Positions 9,591 through 18,230 are shown, counted from the first letter of the stretch. The stretch: DNA of 23,773 nucleotides from a virus (IMGVR_UViG_3300025674_000397:1-23773); one strand, 5' to 3'. Numbers and translations are program-made. Notes: generated from the letters alone by a model not told the origin.

Positions 9591-12290
9591 TTACTGGTTT
9601 AAAAATCTATTATAAATATCTAAAGATTGTTCTGCTGTTCTGTTAGTTTGCCCATAGTGAGGTGTTAGTCCTGCCCAAACACGACCAGCTTTACGTATTT
9701 GGTCTACGTTCATGTTTTCAAAATCAACACCAGCTTGCCTAGCAAGATCTATGAACATATCGTCTTGTATTTCAGGATTAAAAACAGTATCCCAGCTGTA
9801 ACCACCACGTTCGACAAAACCTCTTAATGTTTCAGGCATTAGCTGTAAAGCACCTGAAGCCGAGGAATTGTGTCGATCTTTTTTGAATGGGATTTTACCG
9901 CCGCCAAGACGGTCAGGAATAGCATCAGTTCCACCGAGTTTAATTGCGTCATACAATTCACCAAGTGTAAATTTAGTTAGCTGTGGTACAACTGCTCCAC
10001 CATACACTGTATTATAACCATTAGGTCCAGAAGTACCTTCAACAAACCTTACCATTTGGATAAAAGCAGCTTCATTTTTTGAAATTGATCTCCCAAAACT
10101 ACTACGTTTAGGAGCTTTAGCACCACTACGATTTAGCAGTGTATTAGCCCGATGAGTCCTTTCTACAACTTCACGGTTTGTATTACGAAGGCGTTTACCT
10201 TTGTTTGATTCTGCACTTTGTCGGATAATTTTATCCCATTGTGCCACTAGTGGACCTTTTATAACATCATGTCTACCAGCTTTATCAAGTACCTTTGCAA
10301 GCTCATAAGGGGACATATTAAGCTTGTTAGCTACATTATTAAACAAAGCACTTGTAGGTCTACCGCTCATTAAATTGTCTAAATCACTATAAACAACAGA
10401 AGCTCCCATAGCAGAAGCTAATTCTTTAAAATCTTTACGGGTTGTTGGTGTTGTTTTAATAACATCAATAGCGGCATTTAAAGCTGCAGCATCTACTTCA
10501 CCTCTAGCTCTATCAGAAGCTAGCTCATTCATAATAGTAGTATAGTTGCCTTTTGAATCAAATGCTGCTGGGTCTGCTTGAATTTTTTGGATCTTATCAA
10601 TAATAATAGCAAGTGCTGCATCAGGATCTGTAGTCCTCAAAAGTCTTTTATACTCCTGAATCATCCGTGTTTGCATGATAGAAACAGTACCACTAGCTGC
10701 AGCACTACCAAGTGCTTGGATTTGAGGAGCTGCTTTTACTTGATCACGAATTGCTTTTTCATGCTCTTTAATTTGAGGTGCGATCTGGTTACGATCCTTA
10801 ATAATTTTCAACCATTTACTACGAACACCAGCGTCAAGCTTAGTAAAGTTGTTAATCTCATCTATTGTAGGAAGTAAGCCTGTTTTTTCATACCTATTTT
10901 GCCAATTGGAATCAACAGCACGTGAAGCTATTACGTCAGCTTCATAGTTTAAAAACTTGTCAATAGAGGTTACATCACCACCATTTTGAAGTAAATAATC
11001 ACGCTCAGCCTCTAGATCTTCTTTTGTAACAAAACCTTGAGCATCCAACTTCTCGTTAAGTGTGTCGGTAGATTGAGCATTTACTTCTGCCTTTCGTAGA
11101 GCTTCTTCTTCTCTAAAGTTAACGTTATTCTGCTTCCGCCTACTTTCAATAGCTTCTTGCAATTCAGTAACTTCAGTAAACCCGTTGTACTGTTTAGCAA
11201 CCGTAGTTTCATTGTTACCAACTTTAATCTTACCATTTAAAATAGCTCTCGCTTCATCAATAGTAATAGAATTAGAACGTAAACTTTGCACCGCCCAGCC
11301 AAGAATATCCTTACGATTATCGGCACTAGGGTTAGCTTGTAATTCATTAATTATAGCATTTACGTCTCGATTTTCAAAAAACTTAGTGTTTAAAGTAGTG
11401 TACTTATCAATTTTAATTTGTTCTTCACGTTCTTTAGCAGCTTGCTTACTAAACGAGTTGATTAAAGTGTTGCTATTGTTACGAATTTTAGTGTAGACAC
11501 CAGAGCTTTCTAAGATCTCTGGACGTGCTCCAGCGAGTTTAGTTTCAATGTACCTAACATTAAAAGCTTCAATGCTTGCTTTGATTTGTGCATCACTAGG
11601 TGTAGCACCATCTTCAAACATTGACTCAACATGAGCACGTAAAGCAACATCATGACCAAGTACAGAGTTTTGGTAGAGACCTTTCATCTCATACCATTGA
11701 TTAGAACCACTCCGTTTAAACACTTCATAAAGCGCACTAATTTGAGTGGAACTAGCTCCTTCTTTAATTTTTTGTTGGATAAACGCAAGTTGGTTGAATT
11801 GTGATCTATCCAACTTATCTTCAATACCACGCAAAGAAGCGAGGTCTTCAAGGTCTAAACCAGCATCCAAGGCGAGCTTGTGTTTAACACCAAACTCAGC
11901 CTTTTTAACTGTTTGATCAATCTGACCATAAAGCTTAAATGCGGTCTCAGAGAATGCACTAAGATCTTTAAATGCTTGTTGTTGCGCTTTAGCAGCATTA
12001 GCATCGTTTTCAATTTCAGTCCGATAGTTTCGCTCTTCTGCTTTACGATAAGCACGACGGTACTCAGTCTCAGACTTAAAATTTTGATCACGTATTTGTT
12101 GTTCAGTTGCTTGGGCTGCCCGCATAGCTTGCCCAATAATTTCCTGATTCTTTTCAGTAAAAGACTGTGCAGCCTGCATACCACGCAGTTGACGTGCAGC
12201 TTCACGTTCGATCTTTGCAGACTGATCAGGTGCAGTCATTTGGAAGTCACTAAAACTTCCTTGGGGTGCAAAGCTTTTATATTGTGCCAT
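9591..12290 (-). CDS. Internal virion protein (gp15-like) with C-terminal lytic transglycosylase domain
   Basis: An 899-residue protein. Residues 1-720 are long charged helices rich in Ala, Gln, Lys and Glu, as expected of a T7 gp15-like core protein (747 residues in T7). Residues about 739-899 resemble the lambda R endolysin family (GH104 lytic transglycosylase). They share the 'VEGT...YN...GG' start with a Glu at residue 751 in the place of the lambda catalytic Glu, then SSASGALQLMPET, then FNPEIQDDMFIDLA, and an ending 'IRKAGRVWAGLTPHYGQ' that parallels the end of lambda R. This domain would cleave peptidoglycan locally so that the ejection tube can cross the wall. The gene starts 5 nt after the preceding gene stops and is followed 16 nt later by the gp16-like gene. 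The GH104 match is from memory of the lambda sequence. Confidence 0.8.
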   Translation of the reverse strand: MAQYKSFAPQGSFSDFQMTAPDQSAKIEREAARQLRGMQAAQSFTEKNQEIIGQAMRAAQATEQQIRDQNFKSETEYRRAYRKAEERNYRTEIENDANAAKAQQQAFKDLSAFSETAFKLYGQIDQTVKKAEFGVKHKLALDAGLDLEDLASLRGIEDKLDRSQFNQLAFIQQKIKEGASSTQISALYEVFKRSGSNQWYEMKGLYQNSVLGHDVALRAHVESMFEDGATPSDAQIKASIEAFNVRYIETKLAGARPEILESSGVYTKIRNNSNTLINSFSKQAAKEREEQIKIDKYTTLNTKFFENRDVNAIINELQANPSADNRKDILGWAVQSLRSNSITIDEARAILNGKIKVGNNETTVAKQYNGFTEVTELQEAIESRRKQNNVNFREEEALRKAEVNAQSTDTLNEKLDAQGFVTKEDLEAERDYLLQNGGDVTSIDKFLNYEADVIASRAVDSNWQNRYEKTGLLPTIDEINNFTKLDAGVRSKWLKIIKDRNQIAPQIKEHEKAIRDQVKAAPQIQALGSAAASGTVSIMQTRMIQEYKRLLRTTDPDAALAIIIDKIQKIQADPAAFDSKGNYTTIMNELASDRARGEVDAAALNAAIDVIKTTPTTRKDFKELASAMGASVVYSDLDNLMSGRPTSALFNNVANKLNMSPYELAKVLDKAGRHDVIKGPLVAQWDKIIRQSAESNKGKRLRNTNREVVERTHRANTLLNRSGAKAPKRSSFGRSISKNEAAFIQMVRFVEGTSGPNGYNTVYGGAVVPQLTKFTLGELYDAIKLGGTDAIPDRLGGGKIPFKKDRHNSSASGALQLMPETLRGFVERGGYSWDTVFNPEIQDDMFIDLARQAGVDFENMNVDQIRKAGRVWAGLTPHYGQTNRTAEQSLDIYNRFLNQ

Positions 12291-12295
12291 AAGGA

Positions 12296-13651
12296 TTAAG
12301 CAATATTAGAAGCGGATAAATTTGTCCCACTCATTACTGGATAATTATTTAAATTAAACCCTGTTGGATTTGGAAAACTACCTCCAGGAATAGTATTATC
12401 AAGAGCACCAAAACCACCTAAATTAAACCCTGTTGGACTTGCAACAGTTGCTCCATACTTAGGTGTCATTTGCTGGGTCAAGAAGTTTTGGAATGAATCG
12501 GATCCAACAAAACTACTAAGCCCACTGACAGCTTGTCCTAAATTGCTATAAGGATTTCCAGAAGAATATCCTACTCCCTTTACAGGTGCAACCGGATCAC
12601 TTGGTTTAAATATTTCAGGATATTGCGGAATAGGAGGCTCAATGACTTCAGGAATTGGTGGGGTCTTCTGAGGTTCAAGGGGCTTACGTGCTTCATTATT
12701 AATATCAGCTTGCTTACGCTGCATCTTAATACGGTCACGAATAAGCTTATCATTAGCCAAAAGATTATCACGACTGATGTCCATCTTAGCTTGGTCTAAA
12801 TCAAGTTGATAATTTAAATTAGCAAGATTAAGATCAGCATCAGCTTCTGTAGTAAGCAGTTGGTTGACAATAGCACGTTGATTATAAACCATGTTAGTCA
12901 TGGCTTCACGTTGCTGCATAACTAATTGCTTAGACATCTGTGCCTTAGCTGCGCCAAGTTCAGCTTGAATACCCTGTTGTGCTTTACCAGCTGATACACC
13001 AGCTCCACCGCGTGCAGACAATTGACCACTTGCTTTAAGTGCTTCGATGTTTGCTTGACGCTTGCCAAATGCTGTTTTAGTTTTAGCAGCATCCATAGCA
13101 AGATATGTGGTATCTTGTAATTTACCAAGTTGAATATCAGCACTCGCTTTGGCACTGGCTTTTTTTAAATTAAGTCCAGCAGTAGCGGAAGTATAATTAA
13201 GAAGAGTCTGAGCTTTATCAAACTCCATCCCAACTAGATCTTCGTATTTCTTCCGATCTTGCTGACCCATTGCCATTTGTTCAGCAATCTCATTAAATTC
13301 ACGCTGCTGTGTAAACGTCCCCATCTGAGAGTCGTACACTCGCATTGCTTGATCAAACTCAAAATCACGAATACCCATTTGGTAATCGCGTTGTTGATTG
13401 AGATTATCTATTTGAAATTGACGATTGTTAGCATCGTTTTGTTTTTGAATCTCAAGGGATTTTACTTGATGCTCAAAAACTCGGTCAATTTCGTTTTTTT
13501 CAAAATGGTGTAAGTCTTGAGCGTAGTTCCACTCTTTTTTTTCTTGCCTTCTTCGTTGTCTACCTTGTGCAGCTGCTTGCGCATTACCAGAAAGAATACT
13601 TAAACCGGTAGTAGCAGCTTGTATAGCAAGAGTTGCCCACGGAAACGCCAT
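12296..13651 (-). CDS. Internal virion protein (gp14-like)
   Basis: A 451-residue protein in the T7 gp14 position, directly after tail tube B with 2 nt between them. The N-terminus is a hydrophobic Ala-rich segment (about residues 5-28, AFPWATLAIQAATTGLSILS) followed by a basic cluster (RQRRRQEKKE). Residues about 35-330 are predicted long coiled coil, very rich in Gln, Asp, Lys and Ala. The C-terminal 120 residues are Pro/Gly/Asn-rich with a duplicated '(S/N)PTGFNL' motif. T7 gp14 is the ejected core protein that lodges in the outer membrane; the N-terminal hydrophobic segment fits that role. It is longer than T7 gp14 (196 residues), as I recall for cyanophage counterparts. Confidence 0.7.
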   Translation of the reverse strand: MAFPWATLAIQAATTGLSILSGNAQAAAQGRQRRRQEKKEWNYAQDLHHFEKNEIDRVFEHQVKSLEIQKQNDANNRQFQIDNLNQQRDYQMGIRDFEFDQAMRVYDSQMGTFTQQREFNEIAEQMAMGQQDRKKYEDLVGMEFDKAQTLLNYTSATAGLNLKKASAKASADIQLGKLQDTTYLAMDAAKTKTAFGKRQANIEALKASGQLSARGGAGVSAGKAQQGIQAELGAAKAQMSKQLVMQQREAMTNMVYNQRAIVNQLLTTEADADLNLANLNYQLDLDQAKMDISRDNLLANDKLIRDRIKMQRKQADINNEARKPLEPQKTPPIPEVIEPPIPQYPEIFKPSDPVAPVKGVGYSSGNPYSNLGQAVSGLSSFVGSDSFQNFLTQQMTPKYGATVASPTGFNLGGFGALDNTIPGGSFPNPTGFNLNNYPVMSGTNLSASNIA

Positions 13652-13653
13652 AC

Positions 13654-16221
13654 TCAGACCCTCCTATAGAAACGAGGTGTATATTGTCCTTCCCACATCA
13701 TCGCATTAACTGCAACTGGGAACGGTGAATTGTTAAACATTCTTACTCTAAAATTTTCAGTACGTTGATGAATAGGAAGAATAAATACATTCTCTGTATC
13801 TAGCGGTACATCATTGGCTAGATAGGTGTTAGCTTCAATAGTGGGTTGGATGCTAAACCACTCTTTAATGTAGAATTTAATTTCCGCATTATTAGCAGGA
13901 GCAGTGTCAAACACAATAGTTGTGTCGTTAGTGAAACTAAAATCAGTGTTTGCAATACCATTAACACTTACCTTAACGTCAGACCTATCTACATAATCAA
14001 GGTCACGTTTGTTAAACGTATAGGTAGTGGTAGAACCATCACCAGTAAACTTAAGTTCATAAGGTAACCTACCTGTTTGCTGTAGTTTAAAGCTCATCAT
14101 ACCGGACAAACCGACAGAGAACTTCATACGTGCAATAGTAAGGTTAGCAGTAAAATCTGCATCAACCTTTTGTGGACGGAAATAAGTACGTGGTAGTTCA
14201 ACATCAAAGTTATACTTAAAACCAACGACAACATCAGAAGCTACGCTAGTTAAGTCTTTATTAGTAATGCTGAAGTAATCACCTGTACCATCTGTACCAC
14301 GTTCAGGAGTTACAGTAAAACCAGATTCAACAAATGAACCTGTTTGTGTAGTACCTTTAATAACAATAATAGGTGTCAATGACGACACATCATTATAAGG
14401 TAAGTAGCACTTAGTTGTCTTTGTAGCAGCATCATACGTAACGCTAGAAGCAGTTGCATACAAGTCTACACATGGGTTAACACGTTGACCTTGGTTATTA
14501 ACAATAATAGCTTCTTCTGGTGACTGACTTAAAGCTGCTTTACTGATGGTAAACTGGTTACCTTGTTTGGTAACAGCATACATGTCATCAGTATTAGTAG
14601 CTAAGAACTGTACAGTACCTGGCATCAACCAACTAACCCAAGACTCCATCAAGTTCTTCTCCCCATCATTATAATAACGGAATAAGAACACTTCATTTGA
14701 GTCTTGACCACTCAACGCAATCAACGAGTTTTGAGGACTAGCAATCATTGAATCAATATCTGGGCTAACCCATTCTTTAACCACACGACTGATGTCTAGT
14801 ACCTGAGGGTTCTCTTGTTGACCCCTAGTTACCATACCAAACACACGTGAATACCCAGGTGTTTTGCTGACAAAATTAATGTTAGTACCGACGTCAACAG
14901 GGTAAATGTTTTTATCTACCTCATAGTTAGAGATAGTTCTGATGGTAGTTAGTGATGGTGTTAACACACCAGTGTCAGAGAACATGATAAACTGCTGATC
15001 TGCAGAGAACAGGATTACACCTTGTGCTGTAGGAATCACAGCATGAAGTGCAGTAGGTCTCGTAGAAGAGCAGCTAATATCAATAGGATCACTATCAATA
15101 GAAGTTTGTGCAGTCTTAACGTAGAAATTATAAAAATCCCCAGACCTGCTCATGATTACATTATCTTTAGATAAAAATCCAAGACGATTGTTATGGAAGA
15201 AACCAGCAGTAATTTTGTTATCTACAAACTTAGGTTGTGGGTTGGTAGTATCATCACCAACCAATCGATCTTCGTAATCAATTTGACGGAAGACAAAGGT
15301 ATTCAAGGCTGTATTAACAAGCTCATGAGGCATTGTAGAATTATTGAAACCAGTAGATACAGAAGGATCAACTGTTTCTTCCCAATAACCTTCACCGCTT
15401 ACACCATCGTGTGCTACAAATTTAACCCAATAATCGTCTTCAGCAGCGCCAGTGTTGACGATTTTTAAAATACGACCTTGAAGTGATTTATCTGGAAGAT
15501 CAGAAACATCAGCTACTTCATCCTCTAGTGCAACTAGATATGTGTTAGTAATACCACCTTCCGCCTGTACCTCCATATCAGAAGTACATTCTAGTTCTAA
15601 AGAGTTGCTTAAACGTGTAATTGTAAGACCAGGAGTACCACTTAGATCACTTTCCAAATCAGTAAGCACTGAGTTAACATCATCAGAAGAGCTGGTATTA
15701 TAAGTAGCAGAATATGTTGTACCCCCAATCACAACATCAATAGAGTAAGTTTCAGAATCACCATACTGCTTAAGCACAACACTAGCTTTACGGTTTGGTG
15801 TGTAAGAAGGTGCAGCTGTTACTGTAACTGTTGTGTTAGTGTTAATAATAATAGAAGTGTCTTGTACTGTGATAATTTTGTAATTATCTTTAGTACCATT
15901 TAAGTAACCAGTTCCATCAGGATAACTAACAGTACAAGTAGCACCACTTTGTGCGTTCCAAATACTAATACTTGTACCTTTAATGACACCAATATATTCT
16001 TCATCATCATCTCTGTTGATGTAGAACCATTTACCGTCATCATAAGTGGTACCAGTTCCAAGATTTAGAACATGTTTAAATCCAGGTCTTTTAGTTAATC
16101 CAAAGGTGGGGTCAGGATAGCCATTATAACACTCACGTACTTGACCTGGTAGTATTCTATCGTCTGATTGTTTTGATACCCCACCTAAATAATTTGTGAT
16201 TCGTTGAGTTACTGCTGGCAT
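13654..16221 (-). CDS. Tail tubular protein B (gp12-like)
   Basis: An 855-residue protein, the nozzle of the podovirus tail in T7 (gp12, 794 residues). It opens MPAVTQRITNYLGGVSKQSD.. with 'RECYNGYPDPTFGLTKRPGF' soon after, the recognisable N-terminus of this family. Central parts such as 'DRLVGDDTTNPQP', 'NNRLGFLSKDNVIMSRSGDF' and 'HAVIPTAQGVILFSADQQF' also fit. Near the C-terminus (residues 726-785) there is a module closely resembling the N-terminal domain of this phage's own fibre (TGDGST..YTF.., then FDTAPANNAEIKFYI). The start shares a base with the stop of tail tube A (TAATG), so the two are probably translationally coupled. The two tail-tube proteins form the tail below the portal. 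Confidence 0.9.
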   Translation of the reverse strand: MPAVTQRITNYLGGVSKQSDDRILPGQVRECYNGYPDPTFGLTKRPGFKHVLNLGTGTTYDDGKWFYINRDDDEEYIGVIKGTSISIWNAQSGATCTVSYPDGTGYLNGTKDNYKIITVQDTSIIINTNTTVTVTAAPSYTPNRKASVVLKQYGDSETYSIDVVIGGTTYSATYNTSSSDDVNSVLTDLESDLSGTPGLTITRLSNSLELECTSDMEVQAEGGITNTYLVALEDEVADVSDLPDKSLQGRILKIVNTGAAEDDYWVKFVAHDGVSGEGYWEETVDPSVSTGFNNSTMPHELVNTALNTFVFRQIDYEDRLVGDDTTNPQPKFVDNKITAGFFHNNRLGFLSKDNVIMSRSGDFYNFYVKTAQTSIDSDPIDISCSSTRPTALHAVIPTAQGVILFSADQQFIMFSDTGVLTPSLTTIRTISNYEVDKNIYPVDVGTNINFVSKTPGYSRVFGMVTRGQQENPQVLDISRVVKEWVSPDIDSMIASPQNSLIALSGQDSNEVFLFRYYNDGEKNLMESWVSWLMPGTVQFLATNTDDMYAVTKQGNQFTISKAALSQSPEEAIIVNNQGQRVNPCVDLYATASSVTYDAATKTTKCYLPYNDVSSLTPIIVIKGTTQTGSFVESGFTVTPERGTDGTGDYFSITNKDLTSVASDVVVGFKYNFDVELPRTYFRPQKVDADFTANLTIARMKFSVGLSGMMSFKLQQTGRLPYELKFTGDGSTTTYTFNKRDLDYVDRSDVKVSVNGIANTDFSFTNDTTIVFDTAPANNAEIKFYIKEWFSIQPTIEANTYLANDVPLDTENVFILPIHQRTENFRVRMFNNSPFPVAVNAMMWEGQYTPRFYRRV

Positions 16222-16844
16222 TACCTATAAAGCGCGTGGAACGGTTTGTAAGATTGGTAATTATTAGTCTCTCCGCTATGACCGAAGAAAGTATAATCAC
16301 CTTGATTGCACTCATACTCAACAAGATTAGACCTAAGATAAGCTTCTTTTTGTTGAAGGATTTGGTATTGGTTAGGATCACCAACAATACGACTAGATAC
16401 AATAGCTGCAGCTCGTGCAGTAATGTAATCTTGAACAGCTGTAGGGAGATCAACCCAGTCAAACAACCAGGTAATATCACATGCTACATTATTTTTACCT
16501 TCAGCCCAATCATAGGAATGGCTGATCTTGTCGTATAGTTTACCATTACGCCTTACGACATCATAACTCATATTATTAGGGTTAGATGATAGGTCAATTT
16601 GGAGTACGTTGTTAGGAATTTGGATTTCGTTGTTATTATCAGGAATCATTTCATAGTTAAGTTCCCGATTAAATGACCAACCTTCCGCCTGTACTTCCCG
16701 AGAGACTTCTAACAAAGTCCCATAGGCAATCGCAACGTCCGGGTTGGTTTGATCTAGGGTAGTGACAGGCGCTTGCCCACATGATTGCAAGATTTGATTA
16801 ACAGCAGGTAGTTCCTGTGTTGCATTAGTGGTAGGAAAAGCCAT
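16221..16844 (-). CDS. Tail tubular protein A (gp11-like)
   Basis: A 207-residue protein, close to T7 gp11 (196 residues), the gatekeeper ring between portal and nozzle. The N-terminal part 'LPAVNQILQSCGQAPVTTLDQTNPDVAIAYGTLLEVSREVQAEGWSFN' is typical of the family, as is the Tyr-rich C-terminal part. It is the first gene after the terminator at 16870-16900 and the first of the tail block. It starts about 25 nt beyond the U-tract, without a clear Shine-Dalgarno sequence. Its stop overlaps the start of tail tube B (TAATG). Confidence 0.9.
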   Translation of the reverse strand: MAFPTTNATQELPAVNQILQSCGQAPVTTLDQTNPDVAIAYGTLLEVSREVQAEGWSFNRELNYEMIPDNNNEIQIPNNVLQIDLSSNPNNMSYDVVRRNGKLYDKISHSYDWAEGKNNVACDITWLFDWVDLPTAVQDYITARAAAIVSSRIVGDPNQYQILQQKEAYLRSNLVEYECNQGDYTFFGHSGETNNYQSYKPFHALYR

Positions 16845-16869
16845 TGATTATCATTCTCAATAAGAAATT

Positions 16870-16900
16870 AAAAAAAAGGAGCCCCCGAAGGAGCCCCCAA
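16870..16900 (-). terminator. Intrinsic terminator after the capsid gene
   Basis: On the minus strand GGGGCTCC, loop TTCG, GGGGCTCC form an 8-bp stem (two G-U pairs) closed as C(UUCG)G, a very stable tetraloop. It is followed by eight T. It lies 9 nt after the capsid stop codon, the place occupied by T-phi in T7. It would trim or attenuate transcription before the tail genes. It is the clearest intrinsic terminator I see in the window. Confidence 0.88.
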
Positions 16901-16908
16901 AAAAAGGA

Positions 16909-18033
16909 TCAGAATGCAGTAGGTGCAGTAGCACCAACGTACAGCTCAACGGCTGCAGCAGGGTTGAGGTAATCACAACCGCAAGCCAGACGACCCAGCA
17001 TCACATCACCTTGATAGATAACGGACACGTCGCCGCTGGTCACTTGGACCTGGGGACCAATTGCTTCCACCATACCGGCGGCTTCCTTTTGGAAGATCAG
17101 ACCACAGGACTTGGCACCAACTTCAGCAGCAGTACCATAATCATTGTTGATACCAGTAGAAGCGTCAGAGGCGTTCTCCAGGGCTTCACCAACGAAAGAA
17201 CCGGTGTTAGCAGGAGCGGTCACACCAGTAGTACCACCATAAGCAGTACCATATTTACCCAGGAACGGAATGTTCATGGACTTGTAAATCTTGATACCAG
17301 CGATCTCCACGATACCCTGACCACTTTGCAGTGCGGTACCTTGAACATCACGGTTCACAAGACCGTTAGAACCGACAGCTTGGATCAGTTCATAGTATTG
17401 ACGGGGGTTCAGGACAGCCACACGACCGTCGGAAGACACACCCTTTTCATCCAGAGCAGCGGCAGCATCATAGAATGCAGACACAAGGTTAGCAGCCACA
17501 TAAGCGTCAGAATCGTTAGTGGTAGAACCAACACGAATCTGAGTACCACCGGGCTCAACGTAGCCAGTAGCAGACACAGGAGAGGCAGCACGTGCACCAC
17601 GAGCAATAGCACGGAATGCAAGACGGTCATACTTCTCAGCCAGAGCATAGCCGATCTTACGGCTGATCTCAGAACGGAGGTCGTAATGAGCCAGGACTTC
17701 GTCCAGTTCATACACGAATGCGGAGCTGATCAGAAGGTCATCAATAGTGATGGTCTTCTCAGCCACCGGGGGTGCACCGTTGCTATCACCCAGGATGCTG
17801 TTTCCAGGAGTATGGAACTCAGACTTTGTACGACCCGTGTAGATGAACTGCAGAGATTTGCCGTTCTTCAGGGTACGCTTCATGATCAGATCCCGAGCAA
17901 TAGTATTGTACTGGAATCCTTTGAACATCTCACCGCTAAAAAGCTTGAGATACAGAGCACGGGTATCACCCGTAAGGTTAGCCTGACCCAGCTGAGTAAG
18001 CTGAGTAGGGTTAACAGAAGATTGAAATGCCAT
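16909..18033 (-). CDS. Major capsid protein (gp10-like)
   Basis: A 374-residue HK97-fold major capsid protein of the T7 gp10 type (345 residues for T7 gp10A). It begins MAFQSSVNPTQLTQLGQANL and contains 'DTRALYLKLFSGEMFKGFQYNTIARDLIMKRT' in the N-terminal arm/E-loop region, 'EKTITIDDLLISSAFVYELDE' and, near the end, 'VIYQGDVMLGRLACGCDYLNPAAAVEL', all family-like. The gene uses C- and G-ending codons (CTG, AAG, AAC, ATC) far more than its neighbours, consistent with very high expression. The start has no Shine-Dalgarno sequence but follows an AT-rich leader with several palindromes. A strong terminator follows 9 nt after the stop. I did not find an obvious gp10B-type frameshift extension. Confidence 0.95.
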   Translation of the reverse strand: MAFQSSVNPTQLTQLGQANLTGDTRALYLKLFSGEMFKGFQYNTIARDLIMKRTLKNGKSLQFIYTGRTKSEFHTPGNSILGDSNGAPPVAEKTITIDDLLISSAFVYELDEVLAHYDLRSEISRKIGYALAEKYDRLAFRAIARGARAASPVSATGYVEPGGTQIRVGSTTNDSDAYVAANLVSAFYDAAAALDEKGVSSDGRVAVLNPRQYYELIQAVGSNGLVNRDVQGTALQSGQGIVEIAGIKIYKSMNIPFLGKYGTAYGGTTGVTAPANTGSFVGEALENASDASTGINNDYGTAAEVGAKSCGLIFQKEAAGMVEAIGPQVQVTSGDVSVIYQGDVMLGRLACGCDYLNPAAAVELYVGATAPTAF

Positions 18034-18066
18034 TGTAGTAATAAATAATTAAATATAAAAGACTAC

Positions 18067-18131
18067 CAAACGTTTGATATATAAAAATTTTTGTGGTAAA
18101 AATTTAAAGGTCTTTTACCAAACCGGTTCGG
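18067..18131. promoter_or_regulatory. Palindrome-rich leader of the capsid gene
   Basis: The capsid leader holds a perfect 10-bp palindrome CAAACGTTTG (18067-18076), a TATATA box-like run (18078-18083), an 8-bp inverted repeat tggtaaaa/ttttacca (18094-18101 with 18113-18120, 11-nt loop) and a 14-bp nearly perfect palindrome around AACCGGTT (18118-18131). These could be promoter or operator elements or RNA hairpins controlling the most expressed gene of the phage. No known cyanophage promoter consensus is available to me, so the role is open. Confidence 0.4.
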
Positions 18132-18164
18132 CAAAGGGTGTCCTCGTAAGGGCCAATGCCAAAT

Positions 18165-18230
18165 AAGTAAGGAGGGGAATCGAACCCCTCCCAGTGCGCG
18201 TTAAGCACGCACTAAGTCACCAGATTACTT
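18165..18230 (-). ncRNA. tRNA-like element lacking a normal D-arm
   Basis: On the minus strand, the last part has exact class-I tRNA spacing. An anticodon arm (5-bp stem TGCGT/GCGCA, 7-nt loop GCTTAAC) is followed by a 5-nt variable loop, then a T-arm AGGGG-TTCGATT-CCCCT with the consensus T-loop, then an acceptor-like strand ending TTACTT. TTACTT pairs with AAGTAA at the 5' end, but the two inner acceptor pairs are mismatched. Only about 10 nt lie where an 18-nt D region is expected, and position 33 is C instead of T. Read strictly, the anticodon would be UUA, which reads UAA. It could be a degenerate tRNA, a mimic processed by host tRNA enzymes, or a terminator-like hairpin. A standard functional tRNA is unlikely. 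The 5' arm overlaps the stop of the 33-residue gene. Confidence 0.45.

Noticed and set aside
17011-18048. 345-codon open frame on the plus strand, antisense to the capsid gene
   Set aside because: It mirrors the capsid gene almost completely; strong codon bias removes antisense stops. The protein has no recognisable features and the sense gene is certain.
18165-18230. Confident tRNA gene or an attP site
   Set aside because: The D-arm is missing and acceptor pairs are broken, and no integrase is in the window; kept as a tRNA-like element only.
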